Assembly (NCBI GenBank): GCA_018857735.1
Contig: JABMCL010001041.1
Coordinates: forward strand, 1 to 64,000
Reading direction: 5' to 3'
Length of the DNA stretch: 64,000 bases
Source: Alviniconcha marisindica
Taxonomy: Eukaryota; Mollusca; Gastropoda; Provannidae
In this document: in pieces, positions 23,501 to 35,500 of the stretch
How positions within the stretch are numbered: the first letter of the stretch is position 1
How the letters are laid out: each line of letters opens with the position of its first letter
Translations under genes and position numbers: made by a program
Notes under the pieces: model-generated
Database searches by the model: none
The model's input: the letters and a program-made list of their open reading frames with translations, nothing else
Told to the model about the DNA's origin: nothing

Positions 23501-26500
23501 GTTTTCTTAATTTGATATAAAATCATTTGGGCCTTTTTAAGGAAGCTGCTTAATTTTCAGTTGCTGTTTGGATCTCTTCTGCCTCTTGGGCAAACTGAAC
23601 ATTTTAAGCTGACTGGTCCCTTTAACAGGTTAAAGTAAACTTGACATTTTGAGATGTCTGGTCCCTTGAACAGTTTAAAGTAAACTTGACATTTTCAGAT
23701 GACTGGTCTCTTTAACGCTTTAAAGTAAACTTGACATTTTGAGATATCTGGTCCCATTAATAGTCCTTTAATAGTTTAAAATAAACTTGACATTTTGAGA
23801 TGTCTGGTTCCTTGAACAGTTTAAACTTGACATTTTGAGGTGTCTGGTCTGTTCAACAGTTTAAAGCAAACATGTCATTTTGAGATGTCTGGTTCCTTTA
23901 ATAGTCCTTTAACAGTTTAAAGTAAACTTGACATTTTGAGACATCTGGCCCTTAAAGTAGTTAAAAGTAAACTTGACACTGATGTTCTTGTAAAGTGCGG
24001 TGTGCTCACACTTGTTAGGGAGATACGGCACTATACAAATGGCTGCTATAGTTACTATCATCATTATTAAACCTGTGATGCTTCCCATGAACAGGACCCA
24101 TTGACGCTGCACAGGAAGTTCATCACGGAATGTTACTCTCGACTAGAGGTGAGTCTAGGTGTTTCTCCTGACCTTTCACCTCATGAGCACTTCAGCAGAT
24201 CAAAAAGAATGCATACAGTACAGGTGAAATTTAGTACAATAATGATACACAACTACAAACAAGCGGTTGTATAGGGAAATATGTTTCGAGCAAGGAAACG
24301 GAGTAGGGATCCTGAAGCATCGTGCCTTTTGAAAAATGTTCGTGTTTTTGAAGTATACATAAAATTATGTAGTTTTTGTTGTTGATGTTCATTTTTTCGT
24401 TTATTTTTTTCTTTTTTGTAGTCACCTGGGTAGTGAAAAGCTTTTCAACCCTGATGATACAGAATTGGCAGAACCTGTGGGCACATGTGTCTTGTGTGAT
24501 TGCAAAGAAGAAGATTTTCATGATGGTTTCAAACAACATGGCTTAGTATAAACATTTGTATGGAAGAAGATTTTCATGATGGTTTCAAACAACATGGCTT
24601 AGTATAAACATTTGTACTGCTTTCATACCGTTTTGGACAACATAGCCTGATCCATGCTTTTTTTCTCCCTTCCCCTTAGTCTTCGGTACAAAAAAATGTT
24701 CTGATATTTTGGGCAAGTTTTGGCCTAATGCTTAGCTTTCTTGCTGCTTCCAGATGGCCATGATTGGCGTGTGCGGCAATGTTGTTGCTCAGACTGTGTC
24801 CAACGCCACCAAGATTCTCACTGCCACCATAGTGCCAGAAGTTGCCAATGTGCCTTTACCGTCCAGGTCAGTAGGTGACAGGTGCGAGCGAATCTGTCCA
24901 TTCTCCGTGCTGTTTGGCTCTTTCTGTCTTTGGGGTGCTTTTGTGTTTTTCTTGGCTTTTCTTGTTGGAGGTGGTATTTTGTTTTTGTTTCCACCTCTCT
25001 CAGGCAGTGTGTAGTGTTCTGAAAAAATCTCTTCCCCTCTCTCTCTCTTTTCCCGCTCTCTCTCCCCCCTCTCTCTCAGTCTCTCTCTCCACCCTCTTCC
25101 TGTGTGTGTTTTTTTCCTTTTCTGTCTTCCATCACTCTCCCTCCCTTCCTCCTTCCACCCCCTCTACCTCCGCCCACCTTCCTTACTGCTCCGCTCCCTC
25201 CTTCCCTCTTTTCAAATTCATTCATCGACCCAGTGCTTCATTACTTTTTATTTCATTTATATGAATACTTGTTGAGTGCCTCATCTCCAGATGAGCTCTA
25301 AGCATTTCACAGTGGCAACTATGGTGTTGTTCTCTGCCTCTGTGCTCTAGTCGTATGTGACATAATCATGATAATGAGTGACTAACTAGCTGTACACAGT
25401 GCGTTTTGAATAGCCGCCGAAGTGGTTACAGTGCTGTGTGGTTGTTACATGGCTGGTGCCACATGAAACTGCTGCCTCTTGGTGCAAGCTCTGTGTGCAC
25501 CGTACAGCCATACACTAGTTTGCATTGTCACTTTATTTGAAGCTGCATATGTAAGATGTATGTGTGTTTAGCAGTAACCTGCCACCTGCACTTTTGGCAA
25601 AATGACCAGGATCTTTTACGTGCTGCTGCGATAACACAGGGGAGGAACGGATACCGAAATAAGAGTAGCACAAAAAGAAGGGAAAAGAAAATTATCCCAC
25701 CGCTCCTGCCAGGACACAAACCTGAGACCTTTTGATCACAAGTTTTGTCACTCTGCCATTGAGCCATCCCAGCTTCCCGATACTGATTTCCTGCTTTGGG
25801 ACGTCTGTGGCAGGTCAGTGAAGCTGCTGCCCATCGAGCGCTTGCTGTGGATCGCGGAGGCCTACGTGCTGGGGGTGGAGGAGCTGCACATCACGCCCAG
25901 GACCATCCTCCCCCATGGCGCCTCCTTCCATGGCTACCCCCTCACGCTCACCGTGCGCTGCGAGGCCTTGCATCAGGAGTTCAACGTCTTGGTAAGGTCC
26001 CACTGCCTTTGTGTGCTGGGGGGGGTGGGCGGGCGCAGTTGAACACACCTAGGATGTTATTTTACACAGAGCTTCCCGCCACGGCTATCCCCTAGTGCTC
26101 ACCGTGCGCCGCGAGGCCTTGCATCAGGAGTTCAGTGTCTTGGTAAGGGGCCCAGTGTCTTGTGTGCCAGGTTGAGGGGTCAGGGGGTCAGGGGTTAGGG
26201 GGCAGTCAAACACACCTAGGACGTTATTTTACCCAAAGCTTCCTGCCACAGCTGCCCTCTCACGCTGCGAGGCCTTGCATCAGGAGTTCAGTGTCGTCAT
26301 AAGGGGCCCAGTGCCTTTGCGTGTCAGTGTCTTTTTCGGGGGGGGGGGGGGGGGGGGCAGCGATCACACCCAGGAGCATTCTTTTACACAGAGCTTCCTT
26401 TTAAGGCTACCCCTTCACACTCACTCATGCTGCACGGCCTTGCATGAGGAGTTTGTAAGGGTTGGGGGGGGGGGTTGGCTGGGATGGGGGCGTTACAAGT

Positions 26501-29500
26501 GATGGCTGGATGGGTCAAGTGTATGACTGGGGAGTTACAAGTGGGGTCTGTGTGTGTTGAGGGGGGAGGGGGGTTAGAATGGTTTATGTCATTGATTTTC
26601 TTTTGTTTTTCCTTTTCTTTTTTTGGAGAGAGATAGAGGGGTGTGTGTATGTGAGGAGAGAAGGGGGAGGGGTATGCACATGCACAAGGAGATGAGTGCA
26701 CTGCATGTGCTGACTGCTCTGATTGTTGGGGTTTGGGTTTCAGTGTCACAGCAACGAGACGCTGAGCTCTCTACGACAGAAAATCATCAGCGGACTCAAC
26801 CAGACTCAGGAATACATCCAGATTCATGCCAACGACAAACTGGTGAGTAATCCTGATCCGAAAACTTTCAGAGGAAAACTCTGACATCTCGGCCAGCATT
26901 CTCTTTGTTCTGTCCCAGCTGTTCATGACATGGGACCACAAGCTTCTACACCTGCTGGAGATGTATTTTGTTTCTGTTTACCTTGAGATCCCAGCTTGCG
27001 TTCTCTTCATTCTGTCCCAGCTGTTCATGACATGGGACCACAAGCTTCTACACCTGCTGAAGATGTATCATGTAGTTTGTTTCTGTTTACCTTGAGGTCC
27101 CAGCCTGCATTCTCTTTGTTCACCTTGGCTGGAGGTGACATCGGTACACAACTTACCAGAGATTCACATCTTGTTTATGTGTGCAGTAATACTTTTGTGT
27201 GTTGAAGGTTCTGTTTTGGTTTGTTCGCCTCTTCCAGACAAGGGTTTTATGCTTATGTGGTTTTCTGAAAATGCCTCTTCCTCTCTCTCTCTTTCCCCTC
27301 TCTCTCCTGTACAGTAATACTTCTTTGTGTGATCACGTTGTTCCTAGCAGCTGTGGATGATGAGGTACAACAGTTCACTCAGCCTGTGTGAGATCTGTGT
27401 TGTGTTCCAGCATGCAGGAGCAGTTCTGTGTGTGTTGACCTTGTTCCCAACAGCTCCACATGATGCTGAATCACAATCTGAGGGAGATCTGTGGTTTGCT
27501 TGTGTACAGTAACATTTCAGCCTGTGCTCACCCCCACCCCAAAAAGCTGTACATGATGATGCAGGACCACAAGCTGGTGGAGGTCCACATGTTGTTTCTT
27601 TGTATACCGTTCTTCTTCATTGTCATTTGCTGGGACAGGAACTCCAGTAGCTCGGACGTATGCCAATGTATGCTGGAGGTTCTCCCTTGCCAGTGTGTTA
27701 ACAGGATGTGGGACCACAAGCTGGTGGAGAGCCATGCCTCCACAGCTGTGTGTGATGTTTAAACACAAGCTAATGGAGATCCACGTCCTGTTTCTGTGTA
27801 CCCTAACTCTTCAGCCTGTGTTCAATTGCCTCCACAGCTGTGTGTGATGTTTAAACACAAGCTAAAGGAGATCCACGTCCTGTTTCTGTGTACCCTAACT
27901 CTTCAGCCTGTGTTCAATTGCCCCCACAGCTGTGTGTGATGTTTAAACACAAGCTAAAGGAGATCCATGTCCTGTTTCTGTGTACCCTAACTCTTCAGCC
28001 TGTGTTCAATTGCCCCCACAGCTGTGCATGACGCGGGACCACAAACTGCTGCACCAGCTGGAGATCCCTGATGGCCAGGTGGTGCAGGTGCGACTGGGTG
28101 CTGCCTCTGTGGCAACCTCCTCCGTCTCCGCTCCGTCCCCAGGGCCCAGCAAACTGCCAGAGGTGAGTGGCCGAGCAGCAGCCTGTGTCTGCTTGGCTTG
28201 GGTTGATGTTTGGAACCTGTGCTTGTTTGATTTGATTGATTGATGATTGCTTATATAGCGCTGTTCTCCGCTCTCGAGCAGACTCACTGCGCTCACATGT
28301 GATTCTACATGAGTGACAAGCTTTTTATATAGCGTGTTTTTTTGAATATCCACCGAAGTGGTGTACTTACACTTACAGCACTGGCATGGCTGGTGCCACG
28401 TGAAACTGCTGCCATCTCGGCGCAAGTTGCGTGTACACCACACAACCATGCACCATGTCACTTTATGCAAAGCCACATATGTAAGGTGTATGTGTGTTTA
28501 GCTGTAACCTGCCACCTGCACTTTTGGCAGAATGACTGGGATCTTTTACGTGCTACTGCAGTTTGTCACCACGTGTGTGTGTTTGATTTTTGGCTGAGGT
28601 CTGGAGTGCGTTGGGGTGGGTCACAAGTCTTTGGTACTGGCTAATGCAAGGTACAGTAGAACCCCTCATGAAAGTGGTTTTTATGACCATAAATGTCAAT
28701 TACAGTTTGTTTCTCCCTGGTTGGATGCAAAGCGGAAATGAATTGTGATATTTAAGGTGGATGTGATCCACACATGAATGTGATCTCTTTTGTTAAAGGA
28801 ACTGATTTGTGAAGTGTATCATAATGCAAGAATATCTCCATGAAGACCTTGGTACTAAGTTTATTTTTAAAAGAAAAGAAAGTGACAAAAAACACATGTT
28901 TCTGCAAAATGAGGAGAAACGACTGAGTAAATTTGTTCAACTTAAAAGCATTCTTACTTCTTTCTGTGTTTAGTTCTGATACAGTGTGATATATTCTGCC
29001 TTAGATTTTGCATTGTGTTAGTTGTGAGAAGCTGTGTGCCTGACATTGATAATCCAAATGCTATGCTCAAAATAAGATTTTATTAAACTCAAGTCTTCAG
29101 AAGGGTTGAGAGCTCTCTCTGGTGTCCATGTATGAGTGAACAAGTGCATGTATTATGAGGATATTTTTTTTGATTTTTTTTGTATCATTCAGTATTATTA
29201 TTATTGATTTTATGTAGCACTATCCTTTGCTCTTGTGCAGACTCTTTGCGCTGCACATGTTTTCAGTGCACGCAGGGTTATTTTAATCAGGGCTTCCATT
29301 AACACACAAATTTGCATCCCTTGTGCATTCTTTGCTTGAAACCCAGGTGACATTTGCAACACAGTGTACATGTAACTGTTTGTACCAGGTCTTCTGTCAT
29401 GAAGCCAAGAGCTACTTGCACAGACTTAGTTATTGACAAGTAGACACGGAGGACTGCAGTTACTTTGCATCAGTGAAACACGAATACACCAGCGCACTCA

Positions 29501-32500
29501 TGATGATGAAGTGATGCTTAATGTCCTCGGATGTCGGCTGACATATTAGGGACAAGCTGAGACCAATGCCGAAGCATGGTTCAGTAAATCTTAACGTCCA
29601 CGGAAGCCAGAAGGCTCGTGAGGACAGACAGCCCGGGACGGCCACCTCGACTCCCAGCACATTCATAACAAAGAAAGGCTTTACATACCCTACATTGTGG
29701 GTTGTGTTGTTCCAAAAAGCTTAATATCAGAAATCATGCAAAGAAACTGAAGTCTAAGTAAAGATCTTTGTGCAGGCTGTCGGTGTAAAGGCTTCTAATG
29801 TAATAATAATTTGTTGTGAATTTTTAGCTGTCATAAAAGGAAGGGGAGTTTGCCAGTGAAATTATCTTTCTTTTGTTCAAACTGGCACCATAGTTATTAA
29901 GGGAGGCAACTTAAGTTTTGAGCATTGGTGAGAAATAATACAGTTTATTACAGAATCAGCCTTAGTTATTTGTATCACGCTGTTCGCCATTTCCAACTTG
30001 CAAAAACTAAAGGCTTTCTCCCTTCATTCTGTGTTTGTTTTGAATCTGGTCCTCGAATCAGAGCATTACTCAAACTAGTTTCGAGACACACATTTTGTAA
30101 CGGTCTTGTGTTTGAAAGTGCCTCATATTTTGCTTTCATACTATGCTGCTTAAAAATCCTTTTAATACTAACAGATGGGGGGATGCTACTGAAACATATC
30201 TACAGAGCTGGCAGGGCTGCCAACCACCAGAGTAATACTGACATGGGGAACTACGAATGAAAGCCTTTGAATAAACGTGTTACTGCCCTAATGAGCTAAC
30301 ATACGTGAAAGTGTACGGCTAAAACTTGTAAAAGTGCCATTGTGATTGTGTGACAGAGATGAACCCAGAACTGGGTTGTAGGGCAGTATACTTATGCACA
30401 GCTGCTGTTTCATTTTAGTCTTGACCCTTCAGAATTCCCCTTCGCCCTGATATAACCGCGCTGGTTGACTGGGCGTAAGACACCAATTTACTTACTTACT
30501 TCAGAACTCCCCAGGGACCCTCTACCTGTTATAGCAGGGAGTCCTAAGGACCCCCTTAAAATACTTGCTAATGGGAGCCCTGTTAGTGTTTCCATAATCC
30601 ACCAAACTTTGACATGGACTACGGGATCTTAACTGTGCATATGTCATACTTTAGCGTGTGTGTACTATGCACTAAGCAGATCTTGGTTTACAGCCTTATC
30701 TGAAGGACTTCTGTAGACTTTGACATGGACTACAGGATCTTAACTGTGCATATGGGACCCTTTCCTATGTGTGACACTCGGTGGTCTTCGGTTTACAGTC
30801 TTATCTGAAGCACTTGCATAATGTCATGGACTACAGGATCTTATCTGTGCATATGGGACCTTTTCTATGTGTGACATTCATTGTGGTCTTGTCTGAAGGA
30901 CTTGTGTAGAGTCTGCACAGAATCTGACTTGGGAGAACTCTCACTAGGGCAGGCGCAAAGCCAGGCAGTGTAGCACAACAGTGGCAGGCTTTGTGAATGT
31001 GTTTTGTGCACAAAACCAGGCAGTGTAGCACAACAGTGGCAGGCTTTGTGAATGTGTTTTGTGCACAAAGCCAGGCAGTGTAGCACAACAGTGGCAGGCT
31101 TTGTGAATGTGTTTTGTGCACAAAGCCAGGCAGTGTAGCACAACAGTGGCAGGCTTTGTGAATGTGTTTTGTGCACAAAGCCAGGCAGTGTAGCACAACA
31201 GTGGCAGGCTTTGTGAATGTGTTTTGTGCACACCATGTGTGAGATCAACTTGGGCTCCTGTTTCAGTCATCTGCCTCGGCTGCTACCTCAAAACAGAACT
31301 TCGAGTTTGAACAGGTAAGGGGTTGTTTGCTTGGCGTTTCATATTACCTCCTCCCTGCCAGTGTGTGCGTGTGTGCGTGTGTGTGTTCCTTATCATTGTA
31401 TTGAAAAGATGGTCATAGAGCTTTTGACTAACAGTCTGGTTTTGAATGACTATAGTTTTAGGAATGTTGAAAAAGATGATTGTTGATTTCTTGCAAGATA
31501 CCAGGCAACTTTATTTATCTATTGCAGAATCTTAATTTATGAACAGGCATATTTAGTCTGTCTCTGCCTGTTCCTTGGCACAGAGCTGAAAACAAAAAAG
31601 ACGTAAAGTGGTATGGTGCCATAACATGTCTGAAAGTTATGATGGTGATTGTCAGTTTGTAGAACACACCAACAATCCATGTGAAAGCAGTGCTTGTGTC
31701 GCAAACTGGCAGTCTCTTTGCAAAATGACAAAAGCTGAAACACAGAGACGCCCCCCGCCCCCCTTCCCAACATATGTGGGTCCCAACAAAAGGGGTCATA
31801 ACAGTTATTAGTAAATTATTTCAAATAAAAATGCCAGCTTCAGTGCCCTCCCCTCTGATTTGTTTTCAAGTAAGCTTCCGTTGTCTTGTGTGCAGGAGAA
31901 GATGCTGCCTGGAGTGGTGATGTCCAAAGGTGGAGAAGTCTTCTCCATGTTGTATCAGCTCAGTGACCTGGATGAGCCAAAGTGAGTGTGGTGTGTGTGT
32001 GTGTGTGTGTGTGAATGTGAGTGTGTGTGTGTGAATGTGAGTGTGTGTGTGTGTGTGAATGTGAATGTGTGTGTGTGTGTGTGCGCGCATGTGTGTGTGT
32101 GTGTGTGTGTCAGTGTCTGTGAAGGAGAGAGAGACGGCAGTAGGCAATAGGTTTTTGATATACAGTCAACCATGCTGGTCATATCAGTGTGTGAAGAGAG
32201 AGAGACGCTAGTCTCAAGCGGTTTATTTTATGTCAGCTATTCACAACTCTCTGCAACGTCTTTGTTCTTGAATGGTCTGATTCCAAGCTAGCCTGCAGAT
32301 TACTGTGCCACAGTGTGTGCCTTTCACCTGGTTTTGCTGTCCTGCCTCTCTGTCATGTGCTAAATCTTTCATTGGTGTTGGATATTTTTGACATAGTTTG
32401 TGATGGTATTATGTGAGAGACACCGGACATCTGAAACAGGTGTTCAGGCACGTTATTTCATCTCGTGGCGTTTTGTCATGGCAATGAAATGAACTGACGA

Positions 32501-35500
32501 ATAAGTGGTTTTAAGGGTGTACTTGTCCAATTTGTTGCTTGTACATTTCTTCATGTGCTTGTCCGTTCATTCATTCGCAGTGTACTTAAACCATGAATAG
32601 ACCATGAAGCTTTCAACCAGCCTGGCTCCGACACTTTCATGATAATGAAGCAGATCTAAATTGATCACAGGCTGAGCCATTCTGCTGGGTGAGAATTGTG
32701 GCTGGCCTTTGGCATTGAGGTGGTGGCTATTCAGTCGATTCCAGCATCCATGCTTTTAGTCTGTCGGCAACTGCATGTACATACTAATGGTCCCACCACT
32801 TCTTGCCCGCCAGGATCACAAAGCGTGTGCAAAAGCTGCTGATGCTGATCCCAACCGACCAGACTGTGCTTGACTCTCTGGACACGCTGGGACAGAAGGT
32901 GAGAACACAAGCACGCTGAAGGTGGCATTATTGTTACTGTGATCAGTTTGTTTTAATACTTCATTAACGCCCTGCGGTCAGTTTGGATGGCCTTACCTGG
33001 ATACGGCTAGAGCAGTCACAAGAACAGCGCTGCCCGTTCTTACCAGCGTGCGTGGTATTTTCATGTGTCGAGACAATGGGATGGCTGCCAGCATTTGGGA
33101 TTTTTTTAAAGGTGCGTGCAGATGTTGATGAATGCAATTGCACATGGTGGTTGTACTGACTCTGTAAGAGAGTCTGCACTGAAAGTTGACTCTGGGCGGA
33201 AAATCCCGTCCAACATTGGGGACTCAAGCCCACGTCAGTAGTAGGTTTGACTTTTCGGCGTGACACTCAACAAACTGAGATGTAGTGTGGAAATGTTTAT
33301 TCTGTGTTGGCTTTGAAATGGCTGACCATAGGTGTCTTCAGTGTTTGTGTGTGCATGCGGTTTGTATATATATATATATATGCCAACTACAACCTAATTT
33401 ATTTATTTTTAAGGCCAAATCTGCAACACTGCAAAACATTTTCATTAAGTCCTTTTTCACCAATTAGAGATGATGAATTTTCTGTAAATAGAACCACTCT
33501 TTATTCTCTCTTTTTTGGGGTGGGGTGGGGTGGGGAGGGGGTGTCTTTTTTCAAGACACACACAGTAACTTGTGTTTCAGTATGTTCATCAATGCTTGGT
33601 GAGTGTGATTTGATGTTGTTTCACAGCAGGCGTTGAAGCAGACATCCTCCTCCGAAGACGTGTCGGGTGGAAAGTCGGGCAGCCCGCGCAAGTCACCTAA
33701 CCCAGCCCCCGTGGCCAGGCCCAGTGCGCGGGAGGTGATGGAGAAACTCGTGGACTGCAACGCTCCGGACATGTCCCCCTTCCGTGTCCTCTACAACCTG
33801 GAGGTGAGCTTCATTGCATGTGTATCCTCGGTGTAATGGGCCGTAAGGATCTTCAGCTTAAAAGTCTGGAGTCAGGTGCCATTCGTTCACAAAAGTCCAT
33901 GTTGGAGAAGCTTCAGTGTGCCACTGCGGTGCATCGCCTATGACACTGGAACACTTCCTGCAGGGCTGTCAGACCCTTCAGAATCTGAGAGCAGAAACCT
34001 GGCCTGCTGACACACTGTTGAGGGGACGATCCATGGCTCTGTGGAGAGCCTCCAGTTCACAGCCGCGTAACTGAGCTACCTGAGTTCCTGTCGGAGTAAA
34101 CAATAGACGAGAAGGAAACTTTTTTTTTTTTTCCTTCTTCTGATAGTGTAGAAGCCAGCAAAGTCCTGCTGCCATGTGTTACAAGGGAATTTATCGAAAG
34201 GGTGGGTGCAAGGGAAGCGATTTCAGACTTTTTCGTTGCCATTCTTTATGACTTGACGTGTGTGTTTTTTGTGCCCTGTGAAAAAACTTTCAGCGGTAAC
34301 CTCTTGCCGTTGTGCGTCCCAGGTGCTGAGCAGCAAGCTGATGCCCACACAAGAGGACGCTGGCACGCGGGCGGAGACGCGGGGCTTCTGTGATGAGTTT
34401 TTGAACAATGGGGGTCTGAGTCTGGTGGTCAACGTCCTGCAGCCGGAAGCTCTACCCAATGACATCAACTACGAGATCCGCCAGGGCTGCTACTCCATTT
34501 GTTTGCAGCTGGCCAGGTTAGTGGTGTGGAGAGGGGGGGGGGGGGGGGGGGGTAGTGTGGGAAAGGGGTTGCAGATACATGTGGGTGTATGTGAATGCGT
34601 GCATGTGTCTTTGTGTGTGCATGTGTTTGTCTTCCTATGTGTGTGTTTGAGAGTATGTGTGTGTTTGCATGTGTGTGCGCGTGTGTGCACATCTGTACGT
34701 GTTGTGTCAGTGGTGTGTGTATGGTGTGGTAGTTGTTGGGGGGGAGGTGGGGGGGGCGACGGTAAATGGACCATTCCTATCATACGTCTATCTACTCGGC
34801 AGTCTCATTCTACATGTTTAGAATCGAGGCCACTTTGATCATCAACATCATTGTCATTGTCGCCTTCAGCCTAAACGTCAGCATCCTGATGTGCCTGTTA
34901 ACCAGTGAAGCATGTTACAGATACCTGCTGTGTGGCCTGAGCGTGACAGAGGAGTCGGCAGACACTGTGTCCAGAGCAGGAGCAGCCATCAGCACCCCCT
35001 CGCCCTCCAAAAGCAGCTCCGTGAAGAGGGAGAAAATGTCGGGCAGTCAGGCCATTCAGGTAGGCCAGTGGCACTCGTGGCCATAGCAAGTGAAAGCTTT
35101 TGGACTGACGTTGTCTTTGCCTTGTTCTGGTAGGGGTTCCCGGAGTCTAAGGCCCCTTCGTACTTTGTTTGCCAAGAACGTGGCCCCTCTCTGTACCCCC
35201 TTGTTTTCGATTGTGACCTAGAATGTATCCCCGTATTTGATACATTTTGAGGTAGAGTGTACCCCCTTATTTTCCATTTTGAGCTAGAATGTACCCCCTT
35301 ATTTTCCATTTTGAGCTAGAATGTGCCCCTTTATTTTCTATTTTGAGGTAGAACAGGCCCCATTGTAAGCTAGTATGGACCCCATTTTTTTTTCTCCATT
35401 GTAAGCTAGAACAGCCCCCCCCTGCCCCCCCCCCCACCTCCCCCCACCACTTATCTTCCCTGTATGTTTATGCCTGTTTGTTGCTGTGTGCAGACGCTGA

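Larger units (their letters stand above)
28163..31266 (+). other. Intron 24 (3.1 kb)
   Basis: It contains SINE fragments (28235-28570, 29190-29300, 30580-30895), a shared repeat tail near 30440 and a 55-bp array (30950-31232). The stretch 28600-30400 otherwise shows no gene. Confidence 0.75.

Noticed and set aside
30831..31270. Three overlapping minus-strand frames with repeated peptide units
   Set aside because: They are products of a 55-bp tandem array in different frames; no promoter or homologue is evident.
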